Shown one piece after another: positions 63,765 to 64,000 of a stretch of DNA of 64,000 nt. The stretch spans positions 1-64,000 of the forward strand of contig NZ_MTHB01000123.1 in NCBI RefSeq assembly GCF_002220365.1, written 5' to 3'. The position numbers and the translations under genes are program-made. The stretch's first letter is position 1, and each line of letters begins with the position of its first letter. The notes beneath the pieces are model-generated. The model was given only the letters and a program-made list of their open reading frames with translations, did not search any database and was not told the origin of the DNA. The DNA comes from Caballeronia sordidicola (GTDB lineage Bacteria; Pseudomonadota; Gammaproteobacteria; Burkholderiales; Burkholderiaceae).

Positions 63765-64000
63765 ATGCGTTTCACGCAGTCTCCCGAGACACAATTACGG
63801 TTCGAGCTAGTCATGGATATCGGCAGGCTGATCACACCAGCAAACGGAACGGTTGCCGTCATTCTCCCGAACACGGCCACGGTCGTCGTCGCTCGCCAGG
63901 TTCAGTTCGGCGGGACTCGCCGGCTATCAGCCGAGTCCACGATCGCGCTGGCCGCGGGCGCCGCGTGGACAAGGCAACAGCGCCAAGCGCTCGGTGTGAG
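63765..64000 (+). CDS. Possible protein start, cut by the window end
   Basis: An ATG at 63765 with AGGA seven bases upstream opens a frame that stays open to the last base: MRFTQSPETQLRFELVMD, then a beta-rich stretch (GTVAVILPNTATVVVARQV). I do not recognise it; 78 codons are visible, too few for a call. Confidence 0.28.
   Translation, partial: MRFTQSPETQLRFELVMDIGRLITPANGTVAVILPNTATVVVARQVQFGGTRRLSAESTIALAAGAAWTRQQRQALGV

Overview
The window looks like chromosome of a high-GC betaproteobacterium of the Burkholderia/Paraburkholderia/Caballeronia group. The reasons are the overall GC, the many LysR-type regulators paired with dehydrogenases and major-facilitator transporters, an orphan VgrG/PAAR island of Burkholderia type, and an aerobic CoA-dependent 2-aminobenzoate cluster. 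This is inferred from gene content only; no rRNA, tRNA or core ribosomal genes are present. No CRISPR array, prophage or replication origin was seen.

Layout. 1-1931 is the right part of an IS21-family element (istA partial, istB) whose end lies inside a branched-chain amino-acid type substrate-binding gene. 2.1-6.8 kb holds exported proteins of unknown role, an SDR and a YciH/SUI1 protein. 7.0-11.0 kb is a leftward MFS-LysR-aspartase operon whose aspartase carries a 12-bp tandem repeat. 11.2-31 kb is mixed accessory DNA: ABC exporter, SDRs, methyltransferase, hydrolases, LysR/MFS pair, cupins, a caspase-like (C13) lipoprotein, AraC, DyP peroxidase and a TetR/metallo-beta-lactamase pair, with several broken genes among them.

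31.1-39.5 kb is one catabolic regulon. A central LysR gene is flanked by two inverted copies of a 60-bp promoter/operator (36020-36079 and 37051-37110). One copy drives a six-gene leftward operon (FAD amine oxidase-like, 3-hydroxyacyl-CoA dehydrogenase-like, NIPSNAP, aspartate dehydrogenase-like, alpha/beta hydrolase, cupin). The other drives a rightward proline-racemase-family gene followed by a periplasmic binding protein. The substrate is not evident; I regard this as a candidate undescribed pathway, probably for a modified amino acid.

39.6-49.8 kb holds an exported beta-propeller, a possible structured RNA ending in an intrinsic terminator, and an orphan type VI secretion island: a VgrG with a C-terminal zincin (HECGH) toxin domain, an exported putative immunity protein, a PAAR protein and two membrane proteins. 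No T6SS core genes are in the window.

50.0-58.3 kb is a tightly overlapped eight-gene leftward operon for aerobic degradation of 2-aminobenzoate (anthranilate) through 2-aminobenzoyl-CoA, with its own MarR regulator and a strong promoter overlapped by a palindrome. 58.3-64 kb has a TMEM175-like remnant, an FAD oxidoreductase, a beta-carbonic anhydrase, and a LysR gene divergent from a phytanoyl-CoA-dioxygenase-like gene with a perfect LysR box between them.
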